From: Tritrichomonas foetus
Taxonomy: Eukaryota > Parabasalia > Tritrichomonadida > Tritrichomonadidae
DNA length: 52,772 nucleotides
Reading direction: 5' to 3'
NCBI GenBank assembly: GCA_001839685.1
Contig: MLAK01000156.1
Span: forward strand, 55,208-107,979
Position 1 is the first letter of the stretch. Every line of letters starts with the position of its first letter. The notes under the pieces are model-generated. The model searched no databases. It was not told the DNA's origin and worked only from the letters and a program-made list of their open reading frames with translations. The translations under genes and the position numbers were made by a program. Positions 10,647 to 19,125 of this stretch are shown in pieces.

Positions 10647-11471
10647 ATGAGTTCTTTTGACGAATCAGACGAAATTCCTTTTTGGACTCTTTCAGATCGT
10701 GTTACCGCCTGGAATTTTTTATATGATTTTGCTAAAAAAGTAAATCAACCGTCGCTTTTTTCCACGTCCCCATTTTTAACATCCGCATTTTCCTATTTAT
10801 CTCGATTTTATCATATACTGTACTCATCGCAATTGAAACCAGACAAAGACATGCTAACATTATGTATCACTTCGGCCTTCATTTCCAGAAAACAATTTGA
10901 TCTTCGAATGAATTTGGATTCAATTATTACCATTTTTCTTGAAGTTTTTAATGAATACAGTAGTCAAGAAAAAAAGCCATTGAGTAACACAAAATATGGA
11001 AAAAATCAAGTTTTCCAATTCCAGCAATTAAAGTCCGACGTTCTTTCTTGTGAACTTTTTCTATTGACAATCATTGGCTGGGACTTTATTATGGAGCATC
11101 CATTTGCACATTTTATTCAATATATAAAACTCATTCGCCACCAGTCAGATAATGATATGGCAACATTCAGAAAAATGAGAAGCCGTGCAGCTCGATATGT
11201 GATCACGATTATGGTTTGTGAAGATAATTTTCAACTTGAGGCCGAAACAATAGCAACTGCTGCCATTCATCGCGCAATTTCTGATATTCCGCAAGAAAAT
11301 TTCTCTGCTGACGTAGAAAGTCGAAATTTCTGGATTAAAAAGCTAGAAATTGAAAATGATGGAAAATCTTATCTAAAACTATCAAAAGAGATTGCGCAAA
11401 TGGAAGAAAAACTCAGCAAATTTGCTCTTCAAGCTGAAGAAAAAATAGCGAATGAGAAACAGAAAGCGTGA
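10647..11471 (+). CDS. Cyclin (transcriptional cyclin T/K/L/C-like)
   Basis: The 274-residue protein starts at an ATG at 10647. Residues ~15-120 have the pattern of an N-terminal cyclin box. Residues ~130-165 carry the signature seen at the start of the second box of transcriptional cyclins: a Glu followed by a hydrophobic helix, then GWDF..EHPFAHF, equivalent to the LGFD...EHPH segment of cyclins T, K, L and C. Such cyclins activate a CDK (CDK7, 8, 9 or 12 class) that phosphorylates RNA polymerase II or its cofactors. The C-terminus is a short charged helix. I cannot tell which subclass it belongs to, and the CDK partner is not in this window. Confidence 0.75.
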   Translation: MSSFDESDEIPFWTLSDRVTAWNFLYDFAKKVNQPSLFSTSPFLTSAFSYLSRFYHILYSSQLKPDKDMLTLCITSAFISRKQFDLRMNLDSIITIFLEVFNEYSSQEKKPLSNTKYGKNQVFQFQQLKSDVLSCELFLLTIIGWDFIMEHPFAHFIQYIKLIRHQSDNDMATFRKMRSRAARYVITIMVCEDNFQLEAETIATAAIHRAISDIPQENFSADVESRNFWIKKLEIENDGKSYLKLSKEIAQMEEKLSKFALQAEEKIANEKQKA

Positions 11472-11960
11472 ACATGAAATTTGATGAAGGTTTTTATTTT
11501 ATTTTATTTTATAAGTAAATATTATTTTAGAAAGATTTGTTTCATTATGTGAGATATTGTTTCATTATGTGAGATATTATTTCATTATGTGAGATATTGT
11601 TTTATTATGTGAGATATTATTTCATCATAAACACGAAAAACTTCTAATGTAATTATTGTGTCAGTTTGTAATCAAGAAAGAAAATTGATGTCAATGAAGT
11701 GAATAAGCATAAAAAACGAACAACGTGTGTTAATTTGTGGTTAAATTTTCATCTTTCAATAGTGAAGCAAATATTGTGATTTGCATTACCTCAAATGTGC
11801 TAATGACGTATGTAACCCTTCAGAACATTTTATTATGGAAAACTGAAATGGAAAGTTAAGATTCGAATGATTTACCAAATGACAAATTTTCACTCTGTTT
11901 GTTTGATATGAATTCATATTGGAATAAACGGTCGATAAATTCAAAATTGGAATTGCATTC
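11472..11960. other. Intergenic region with tandem repeat
   Basis: No gene is visible. The stretch holds a 20-bp tandem repeat at 11541-11620 and then AT-rich sequence leading to the next start. Confidence 0.5.
11541..11620 (+). repeat. 20-bp tandem repeat, 4 copies
   Basis: The unit TTCATTATGTGAGATATTGT (last two bases GT or AT) is repeated four times with one or two changes, plus the start of a fifth. It begins about 70 bp after the cyclin stop codon, so it is probably in or just beyond that gene's 3' end. Confidence 0.9.
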
Positions 11961-13145
11961 ATGGAAAAACATTCTCATCACCGCCATCGCCACTCTCACC
12001 ATCATCATCATCACACCAAGCAGGTACAAGACGATGATACATGCCAAAAAATTTGCTATGTTTTATTATTCTTATATCTCGCTTATATAATTCCATGTTT
12101 CTTCTCTCATCCAAAGAAAGTTTGTCCAGATGAAACAATTCCACATAATGAAACAGTCCGCCCAACAAGAACGCCAAAACCTACCGAAAAGCCAATTCCA
12201 ACTCCTGAGCCAACAATCGAGTCTACACCTGAACCAACGCCAGAAACAACACCAGAAATTACTCCAGAAACAACACCAGAAATTACGCCAGAACCAACCC
12301 CAATAGTTACATCAACACCAAAACCAGAACAAACCCCAGAAACAACACCTACGCCAGTTCCTACTCCCACTCCTACGCCAACGCCAACTCCGATTAAAAC
12401 GCCAGAGCCACAGGTTATAATTCTTCCGGTCGATCTTCCACAAGAATTTTTAGACGAGGTTAAAGAATTTAAAGAAACGACAGAAGAAAACATCGAAAAA
12501 TTGCAGAAGCACTCTCAAGAAATTTCCCAAAACATCAAAAACATTGATGGAAAATTGAATGATATCTCTCAAAAAGTTGATGCTGATTCAAAGACTCTTG
12601 AAGATCTACAAAATGGTCATAATATTAAATTACCAAAAGATGATTTGTTTACAAACACTATTACTTCTACTTTAGATTTACATAAAAAGACTGATAAGGG
12701 TCAAAAACTTATTCTTGTGAATATGAAATCACCTATCGAAACAATAGGTGTTCGTGCGCTTGATCAAATGCTCAAAATGTCGCCAGGTGACCGTTACGAT
12801 AATGAAATTCAACCTAATCATAAAGATGGGTTAACTTGTATTAATGGAAAAACCGCCAATTTCACCTACTGGACTCAATACCCACTTTGGACAAACAGTA
12901 TCGAAATTGAATATCCTACAAATAGTGTAAGTAACATTAGGCAACTAAAAATTGTGGCAAAATTGGATGGCAAAACAGTTTTTGCATCAAATGTAATTAA
13001 TGTTGACAAGTCCAAGATTCAATTCAAATTTGATAAACCGATAAGATTCAGAGAATTGGTAATTGTTGCTTTGCAGAATAACGGAGGTAATGAAGTCTGC
13101 ATTGGAACAATGTCTTCATTTGATCCGCCTAGAATCGGAAATTGA
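11961..13145 (+). CDS. Single-pass membrane protein with SUN-like C-terminal domain
   Basis: 394 residues. Order: a His-rich N-terminus (residues 4-18, including a run of six His), one transmembrane helix at ~30-48, a Thr/Pro/Glu stalk (~65-150) of TPEPT-type repeats, a coiled coil (~156-218) and a C-terminal beta-rich domain (~235-392). This order (short N-terminus, TM, coiled coil, globular C-terminus) is that of SUN proteins of the nuclear envelope. The last domain shows Cys293 in a DGLTCINGKT context, a following hydrophobic strand with Trp (Tyr-Trp at ~300), and a final FRELVIVALQNNGGNEVCIG with Cys380. SUN domains have a Cys pair at the equivalent places (PGNCW... and ...NWG...TC). The SUN assignment is an inference from pattern and topology. 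A discoidin-like surface receptor is the main alternative. Confidence 0.6.
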   Translation: MEKHSHHRHRHSHHHHHHTKQVQDDDTCQKICYVLLFLYLAYIIPCFFSHPKKVCPDETIPHNETVRPTRTPKPTEKPIPTPEPTIESTPEPTPETTPEITPETTPEITPEPTPIVTSTPKPEQTPETTPTPVPTPTPTPTPTPIKTPEPQVIILPVDLPQEFLDEVKEFKETTEENIEKLQKHSQEISQNIKNIDGKLNDISQKVDADSKTLEDLQNGHNIKLPKDDLFTNTITSTLDLHKKTDKGQKLILVNMKSPIETIGVRALDQMLKMSPGDRYDNEIQPNHKDGLTCINGKTANFTYWTQYPLWTNSIEIEYPTNSVSNIRQLKIVAKLDGKTVFASNVINVDKSKIQFKFDKPIRFRELVIVALQNNGGNEVCIGTMSSFDPPRIGN

Positions 13146-13720
13146 TGATATTCCTTTCTTATAATCTTTGTGAAAATTAATTTTAAGCAAAAATGTAAAA
13201 TTTATCCATAGATAAAATTCCTTGTGTTTTGATAACTTTCTTTTGTTGATCTTTATATCTTTTGTTGATCTTTATATCTTTTGTTGATCTTTATATCTTT
13301 TGTTGATCTTTATATCTTTTGTTGATCTTTATATCTTTTGTTGATCTTTATATCTTTTGTTGATCTCTTTTTTCTTTTGTTGTTGTTGTTGTTGTTGTTG
13401 ATCTTTCTCATGCTAGTTGAATCATTGATAAGCTTCGTCAATATTGATTATCAATGAAAAACAAATTGACTGATTCCTATCACTTCTAAAATGTCACAGA
13501 AGCTAATAAATATAAACACCGTATTCATAATCACGTCATCAAACACATTTATTAATGGCACAATTCTTCCTACATTTTGCTCATTTCACTAATTTGTTTC
13601 GAAATGATATTATTTTGGTGAAATGTTGTCATCAAATTATGGTTCACGACCGTTTACTAAGTTTTTTATGCATTGAAAAAGTGAAATATTGTTACATTTC
13701 GAATATTATTTCAACGAAAA
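13146..13720. other. Intergenic region with minisatellite
   Basis: It contains the 19-bp minisatellite and (TTG)n run listed separately, then AT-rich sequence before CK2 beta. A 60-codon open frame at 13555-13737 overlaps the CK2 beta start in another frame and looks spurious. Confidence 0.5.
13241..13402 (+). repeat. 19-bp minisatellite (about 7 copies) followed by (TTG)n
   Basis: The unit TTTTGTTGATCTTTATATC is repeated without change six times from 13241 and decays in the seventh copy near 13373. A run of about nine TTG triplets follows to ~13402. It lies ~95 bp after the stop codon of the SUN-like gene. Confidence 0.92.
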
Positions 13721-14338
13721 ATGTCCAGAAGAGATAATTTCCGAGCATTATACTTCGATCCATCATCACAAAATTGGCTTGTCGAAATTGATGATATGTA
13801 TCTTCAATCTGCTGTTTCTTATTATGGATTAAATTCCATTGTCCCAAATTACAGCCGTGCTGCTGGAATCATCAAAGGTCGTCGCGTAGATACCTCAGAG
13901 ATGTCAGAAAGACAAATCAAAACTTTAGCCGAGTCATGTCGTTTGCTGTATGGATTATTACATCAGAGATATATTGTTACAGAGGATGGAATAAGAAAAC
14001 TCGAAAACAAATACAGAAGAAAAGTTTACGGAGTTTGCCCAAGGGTTGCGTGCAAGGGAAGGCCATTAATTCCAATGGGATTGACAATCGAGCCCCGCCT
14101 CGGAAAAGTGAGGCGATGGTGTCCACAATGCCATGATATATATGATGGAGGTGTTGACTTGGATGGAGCTTATTTTGGTTCAGATTTGCCAATTATGTTC
14201 CACAAAATGAATGATATTCCAATAAAATTCAGGCCATTTTCAAGCTTCCTTAAGAAATATATAGATGAGAATGGAAATGAAGTCCCTGAAATTAAGCAGC
14301 GATTGTATCGCTGGGGAGAATATCCTGCAATTAAATGA
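13721..14338 (+). CDS. CSNK2B: Casein kinase II regulatory (beta) subunit
   Basis: 205 residues starting at ATG 13721. The protein matches CK2 beta over almost its full length: an N-terminal helical part (WLVEIDDMYLQ, then a SRAAGIIKG segment), a LYGLLHQRYIVTEDGI motif, and the zinc finger that makes the dimer, with Cys106, Cys111 (CPRVAC), Cys134 and Cys137 (CPQC). DGAYFGSDLPIMF follows. CK2 beta dimers bind two catalytic alpha subunits and set substrate choice and stability of this constitutive Ser/Thr kinase. All four zinc ligands are present. The C-terminal tail is of normal length; the typical acidic loop near the N-terminus is weak (SEMSER). No alpha subunit gene is in the window. Confidence 0.96.
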   Translation: MSRRDNFRALYFDPSSQNWLVEIDDMYLQSAVSYYGLNSIVPNYSRAAGIIKGRRVDTSEMSERQIKTLAESCRLLYGLLHQRYIVTEDGIRKLENKYRRKVYGVCPRVACKGRPLIPMGLTIEPRLGKVRRWCPQCHDIYDGGVDLDGAYFGSDLPIMFHKMNDIPIKFRPFSSFLKKYIDENGNEVPEIKQRLYRWGEYPAIK

Positions 14339-14773
14339 ATATCGAAATGACCTTGTTTTAATTATTCATAAATGCACTATTCATATGAACTCTATTCTTT
14401 ATTTTATGCTTGCTTTAAATTCTTATAATAGAGAGTTGATGTCTATTAGATAAAAAGTCATTTTTTTATTGACAAATGATCGCACCCTTAAAAAAATGTA
14501 TTTTTTTACTTATGGCGAATTGTGTTGTCTAAATGCCTAAGAATTTAAAGCAAACGCGAAATAAAGAATAAAGTTCATATGAATAGCTCTTTGATAGAGA
14601 CCTTAAGCTTTCTCAAAAGATAATTATCTTTTCTATGGTAGTATTGCACAATTGGGAAAATTAAAAAAAAAAAAAAATTATCGAATTGATATCAAATTGA
14701 TTTCACTAAATATCATAAATGTTTAAGAATAATGCTTATTATTGTGAAATACCTTTTATTAGATCACAAACAC
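14339..14773. other. Convergent intergenic region with long inverted repeat
   Basis: Lies between the 3' ends of CK2 beta (+) and the FG-GAP gene (-). It is mostly occupied by the inverted-repeat element at 14377-14586, followed by AT-rich sequence with a 14-bp A run near 14664. No coding sequence is seen. Confidence 0.55.
14377..14586. repeat. Long imperfect inverted repeat (49-bp arms), MITE-like
   Basis: The left arm 14377-14425 and the reverse complement of the right arm 14538-14586 agree at about 44 of 49 positions. Both begin CTATTCATATGAAC and end TTGCTTTAAATTCTTA when read inward. The spacer is 112 bp and has no coding potential. It could be a small non-autonomous transposon, or a structured 3' region of CK2 beta, whose stop codon is 38 bp upstream. 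Confidence 0.8.
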
Positions 14774-16327
14774 TTACACGTCATTATGTGATTTATTAAT
14801 TATATCCATATTTATATGACCATTTCGAACTCGATTTCTTCTTACCATGAAAATCGTAAGAATCACAATAATGATAACAACGACAGCTGCAACAACGCAT
14901 CCAACAACGAGCCAAGTATTATCTTCTGATTTTGGCTCTTCAACATCAATTAATTCATATACATAAGATCTTGAATATTCGTTTGGAACTGAACTTGCCC
15001 CAGATCCATATCTTCCCATTGCACCAACAATAAATTTGTTGCATTGATTTGAATCCCATGAGAAATCACTTGCAAATGTGACTCCTTGTTCTTCATATGG
15101 TGTTGTCACATCCTGATGAACTATTCTTGGATCTGTAATATTTTGGAGTAATGTATATAGTAGTGAATCTGGATTTTGTTCATAAATAACAATATTGTTT
15201 GATACAATTATGGCCAAGTAATTATTTTTGCTTGCAGTTGAAGAACAGAAAAACAAATCTGTGACCTCTTCATCAAGAAAAGAAATTGTTTGTTGTGGTG
15301 TTGTTGCCCATACATCATTTACTTTTGGAAGAATAAATATATTATGTTGAATAGGAGCAGTATTTTTCCTTCCATAAATTGCAGCAAGATCATCACCACG
15401 GAAAGCGGATCGAATTCCAAATTGATCAAATGATTTGGCACTGCTTTCTGTGATATTTGCTACTAATTTCCACACTCCATCTTTATTATGATATTCAAAA
15501 ACACCACCATCATCACCTTCCTCTTGACTTTCAGGCTTTTCTGCAAGTGATGTCACATAAAGTTTATTTTTTTCATGGAATGTCAGACTTGATCCGAATC
15601 TTTGAGTCTCACTATTATTTATTTCTGGTGGCGGTAATATAGCTTGATCTTGTTTATATCCTTGATCATTCTTACTGGTAATAAACACCTGTCCAATTAA
15701 ATCAGGAAGATTTGGCATTATTTTATTGTAATAAGCACCAGCAAAGAAATGTAAATCATATGAACCTGACATGCTTCGGCCATAACCACCTTTACAGACA
15801 ACATTATTCGGAACACTGACATATTCTTGTTTCCAGTTTCCTTTTTCATCTTCTCTAAATAAATATAGGGCTCCAACTTCAGCATAATATTGTCCATCTT
15901 GATATTCATTAAATTCTACTTTTTGAGTTGGATCTAAAACAATTCCACTAAAGTCAGTTCTGATATCTGTGTATGGAGCACCAGCCAATAATAGTTTTCC
16001 ATCTGAAGATAAAATAACCTTACTTCCTAAAGTTCCTGGATTGATTCTATCAACAGCCTGTGGTTCAATCCGATTATTATCTGTTCCTTTATTTAAGACA
16101 TAATTATCAGAACTGGCATCATAATCATAAATATATACAACGCCAGTGTAATTTTTATTATGATTTACAAAACCAGGCACTTGAACATATTCAGCACTGA
16201 CGGCTATTCGAGAACCGGCAAATGAAACTGCTCGTCCAAACAAACCTTTTTCACTCAATGATGGTGGCCACAATGTATGAGTGAGATTAAACTGTCGTAG
16301 CAATAAGATTGAAAAAAGGAAAAGCAT
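14774..16327 (-). CDS. FG-GAP (integrin-alpha-like) type I membrane protein
   Basis: 517 residues starting at ATG 16325-16327. Residues 1-17 are a signal peptide (MLFLFSILLLRQF...). The large outer part shows repeated segments of the type 'LFGRAVSFAGSRIAVSAE', 'LGSKVILSSDGKLLLAGAP', 'RFGSSLTFHEKNKLYVTSL' and 'QFGIRSAFRGDDLAAIYG', the pattern of FG-GAP blades of a beta propeller. A transmembrane helix lies at ~470-494, followed by a ~23-residue basic cytoplasmic tail. Several NxT/S sites are present. FG-GAP propellers usually bind ligands or matrix, so a cell-surface or endomembrane receptor role is likely; no calcium-binding DxDxDG loop is obvious. Its gene is divergent from the phospholipase B-like gene. 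Confidence 0.75.
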   Translation of the reverse strand: MLFLFSILLLRQFNLTHTLWPPSLSEKGLFGRAVSFAGSRIAVSAEYVQVPGFVNHNKNYTGVVYIYDYDASSDNYVLNKGTDNNRIEPQAVDRINPGTLGSKVILSSDGKLLLAGAPYTDIRTDFSGIVLDPTQKVEFNEYQDGQYYAEVGALYLFREDEKGNWKQEYVSVPNNVVCKGGYGRSMSGSYDLHFFAGAYYNKIMPNLPDLIGQVFITSKNDQGYKQDQAILPPPEINNSETQRFGSSLTFHEKNKLYVTSLAEKPESQEEGDDGGVFEYHNKDGVWKLVANITESSAKSFDQFGIRSAFRGDDLAAIYGRKNTAPIQHNIFILPKVNDVWATTPQQTISFLDEEVTDLFFCSSTASKNNYLAIIVSNNIVIYEQNPDSLLYTLLQNITDPRIVHQDVTTPYEEQGVTFASDFSWDSNQCNKFIVGAMGRYGSGASSVPNEYSRSYVYELIDVEEPKSEDNTWLVVGCVVAAVVVIIIVILTIFMVRRNRVRNGHINMDIINKSHNDV

Positions 16328-16348
16328 CGATAGGAATTCACCTAGGTG

Positions 16349-16354
16349 AAATGA
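16349..16354 (-). promoter_or_regulatory. Candidate initiator element of the FG-GAP gene
   Basis: On the minus strand the bases read TCATTT, matching the trichomonad initiator TCA(C/T)(T/A)(T/A). The A is about 24 nt before the ATG, within the short 5' leaders typical of trichomonads. The word is common in AT-rich DNA. Confidence 0.35.
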
Positions 16355-16939
16355 AAACTTTTCCGCTACACTAAATTTTGAATACTTTAGTGAAGTGCTA
16401 TGACTTTTTCATAGCTCTAAATTGATTACTTTATAATTCGTAAACTTTTGAAAATATTTATGATTCGTTCACCTCATTATCTCATCAAGATTTTGATCAA
16501 AAATCCATGATATATCATTTATCGATACACTTACTATGTATGGTTCGCACTTATGCCCAAAATGATTTTGGACAACGAAAATTGAAGCATTGTTTTCCAT
16601 GTATGGCCCCGCACCGTTTATTATTACAAAATTGAATTCACGACGATATGCACTTTACTGAATATATAGAATTTTGGAAAACTTCTGAAATGTATTTCCG
16701 AGAACATATCAAAAAGCTGAAACAAGTCTCAAAAAATGATTTAATTATTTCAATACTAGAATGTTCATAAACATCTGAAAAAATTAAGTATCATTCAAAA
16801 AGCCATTTTTTTGAGTTCGATTTTCCGTAAACTGGTTTTATGACTTTTTTTTGCAAAGTTCATTCAAAAAAATATCAACTGAATATAACTGTCAATGAAT
16901 GATATTAGCACTCAATTCCTAGTGGTCTAAAGTGGCATT

Positions 16940-16945
16940 TCATTT
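16940..16945 (+). promoter_or_regulatory. Candidate initiator element of the phospholipase B-like gene
   Basis: TCATTTATTCATG runs straight into the start codon at 16950 and fits the long form of the Trichomonas initiator. The putative start-site A is 8 nt before the ATG. This also supports the choice of ATG 16950. Confidence 0.45.
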
Positions 16946-16949
16946 ATTC

Positions 16950-18803
16950 ATGATATTTGCTTTATTTTTCCTTTCTTATTCATCCACTGAAACTATCGCC
17001 ACAGGCTATTACAATAAAGAAACAAAAACCGTAGATGTTATTCTCGGTCAGCAATTACCAAACGGAACATGTACAGCAATGTACAATAATTCAATTTTCA
17101 ATGACGGCTGGTATAAACTCGATTTAAACGGAGCTGAAGGGGCAGATCCTATCGAAATGGCCTACTGTATTGGTTATCTTGAAGGATTTCTCGCTCAATC
17201 TCAGATATTTGACGCATTCAATCTCTATCTCGACTCAATTTTCGGAAATCGATCAAATCCATACCCACAAAATTTCATTGATTATATGACAGAGAACATG
17301 AACTATGCATTGGAGCATTTCAGCCAAGATCCAAATTATAATATTTTTCTTCAAATGTTTAACGGACTAAGTGATGGCTACAACACAAAAGCCTTTGAAA
17401 AGTGTAGAGATAGTTCACAATGTAACCAAAATATAACAAAAGTTCTTCTTTGGTCCTATTCATCAAATGGCGATCTAATCGACATTTTGCCAATGTTGGG
17501 TTTGATGAAATATTCGGACCATAAAAGGGCCAGGTGTACAGCATTTATCAAATTGCTCCCAGATTTCTCTGATATTTATATGTCACATAATACATGGACT
17601 GACTATCGTCAGCTTCATGCTGTTATGAAAAAGATTCATCTTCCCATCGATTATTTCAATGCTAAAACTGTCATTCTTTCCACTAGAATTGGAATGGTTG
17701 GCAGTGTTGATGATTTTTATGTATCTGATTCAAATTTGATGGTTTTTGAGACTTCACTTTTAAATATGAATGAAACTTTACTTAAAAGCTATGTTCACCC
17801 AAAGCGTCTGAATTACTGGGTTAGAGCCAATACTGCCATGTTTGTTGCTCAAAATGGCACTCATTGGATTGACATTTTTATGAAAGATAATTCTGGAACT
17901 TACAACAATGATTACTACATCATTGATGTGAATAAATTCACTCCTGGTGAGAAGCCAACGAAAGATCTTGTTTGGCTAGTTGAGCAAACACCCAGTGATA
18001 TTATTTATAAGTCTGATGTTACTCAAAATTTGACAACAAAAGGACATATCGCATCATTTAATGTGCCTGTATCATCAGAAATTTATGATCTCATGGATTA
18101 TAAAAGTCGTGCAGACATTGATGTATTGTATGTTCCGTTCTTTGAGAATTGCAGATACTTAATATCTGAGCGAGAAATGCCAAAGGTTGAGAATTTTGAA
18201 GATTTTAAACAAATTGGTAGATTTAATCAATATTTAACTGATCCTGTTTCTAATGGAAATCCCCTTGCAACTATTGCAGCAAGAAATGAATTGAATACAT
18301 CATTAGAAAATGATGATTTCTTTGAAGGAGCTTTAGATAATAAAGTTTGTCGTGCTTCTGATGTTTTCACCAAATTCATGGTTCACGTTATCAATTCACC
18401 AACAAATAGTGTAAAAGATAATGTTCCTGTTTTTACATTTAATTTTGATAGACTTAAAAATTATCCTCATGATGGATTGCCAGAAACATTCGATTTCCAA
18501 TATATTAAATTTAACGATGGTGATGCTGATATTTGTATGAATTTAACGAAAAATCAATGCAGCTATACAAAGTTTTGTGGATGGTGCCATTCAAATGAAA
18601 AATGTATGGCTGGAACAATTTTTGATGGTCCACTTTATGATAAATGTGATGATTTTGAAATACCAATTCGTGAAGGCTATATATGGGTTATCACTGGAGG
18701 AGCATTTGCTGCAGTTGTTCTGTTGATTACTATTATTTTTGCATCTGTGATTTACGTGAATGGAAAAAAGGCCAAACAGGAATCATATAAACCCATTGAA
18801 TAA
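16950..18803 (+). CDS. Phospholipase B-like (PLBD/LAMA family) type I membrane protein
   Basis: 617 residues from ATG 16950; the frame is open six codons further upstream but without ATG. Signal peptide at residues 1-17. The body matches the phospholipase B-like family: EMAYCIGYLEGFL near residue 70, the core CTAFIKLLPDFSDIYMSHNTW with Cys196, and STRIGMVGSVDDFY. In this family (Ntn-hydrolase fold) the Cys at that place becomes the N-terminal nucleophile after self-cleavage. Unusually for the family, the C-terminus adds a Cys-rich PSI-like segment (CSYTKFCGWC, ~540) and a transmembrane helix (~585-606), then a short tail ending SYKPIE. YKPI fits the YxxPhi sorting signal, so delivery to lysosome-like vacuoles is likely (inference). 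Acts on phospholipids or amides; substrate unproven. Confidence 0.88.
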   Translation: MIFALFFLSYSSTETIATGYYNKETKTVDVILGQQLPNGTCTAMYNNSIFNDGWYKLDLNGAEGADPIEMAYCIGYLEGFLAQSQIFDAFNLYLDSIFGNRSNPYPQNFIDYMTENMNYALEHFSQDPNYNIFLQMFNGLSDGYNTKAFEKCRDSSQCNQNITKVLLWSYSSNGDLIDILPMLGLMKYSDHKRARCTAFIKLLPDFSDIYMSHNTWTDYRQLHAVMKKIHLPIDYFNAKTVILSTRIGMVGSVDDFYVSDSNLMVFETSLLNMNETLLKSYVHPKRLNYWVRANTAMFVAQNGTHWIDIFMKDNSGTYNNDYYIIDVNKFTPGEKPTKDLVWLVEQTPSDIIYKSDVTQNLTTKGHIASFNVPVSSEIYDLMDYKSRADIDVLYVPFFENCRYLISEREMPKVENFEDFKQIGRFNQYLTDPVSNGNPLATIAARNELNTSLENDDFFEGALDNKVCRASDVFTKFMVHVINSPTNSVKDNVPVFTFNFDRLKNYPHDGLPETFDFQYIKFNDGDADICMNLTKNQCSYTKFCGWCHSNEKCMAGTIFDGPLYDKCDDFEIPIREGYIWVITGGAFAAVVLLITIIFASVIYVNGKKAKQESYKPIE

Positions 18804-19125
18804 GGCTTATTCTATTTAATTATTTTTTTGTTGAATAAAATGAATATGAAATAAATACTCTACAACTTTTGTTGTCTGATTAAACAATTATTTTGGTATT
18901 CATTGAGCCTTTAAACAATATAATAACATTTTCAACGATGCTAATATTCGTTCGATAATAAAATAAAGCCTAATTCATGAGAACCCCCATCATAAATTTG
19001 ATCTCAAGAATTTATTCTTTTTCTGATATTGGAAAATCAAAACATAAACAAGAAATAAAAGTATTTTTAAAATATATTTTACAAACAAAATATAAGATAT
19101 TTACAAACAAAAATTAACAATATAT
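18804..19125. other. Convergent intergenic region
   Basis: AT-rich sequence between the 3' ends of the phospholipase B-like gene and the coiled-coil gene. I see no coding sequence or repeat. Confidence 0.5.

Larger units (their letters stand above)
16328..16949. other. Shared upstream region of two divergent membrane/secreted protein genes
   Basis: This 622-bp AT-rich stretch holds promoters for the FG-GAP gene (-) and the phospholipase B-like gene (+). Two similar words, ATGTATGGTTCGCAC (~16537) and ATGTATGGCCCCGCAC (~16600), lie about 63 bp apart and may be a repeated regulatory element. Initiator-like sites sit at each end (listed separately). Confidence 0.45.

Noticed and set aside
13241..13373. 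Regular repeats resembling a CRISPR array
   Set aside because: The units are directly adjacent, with no unique spacers, in a eukaryotic setting; it is a minisatellite.
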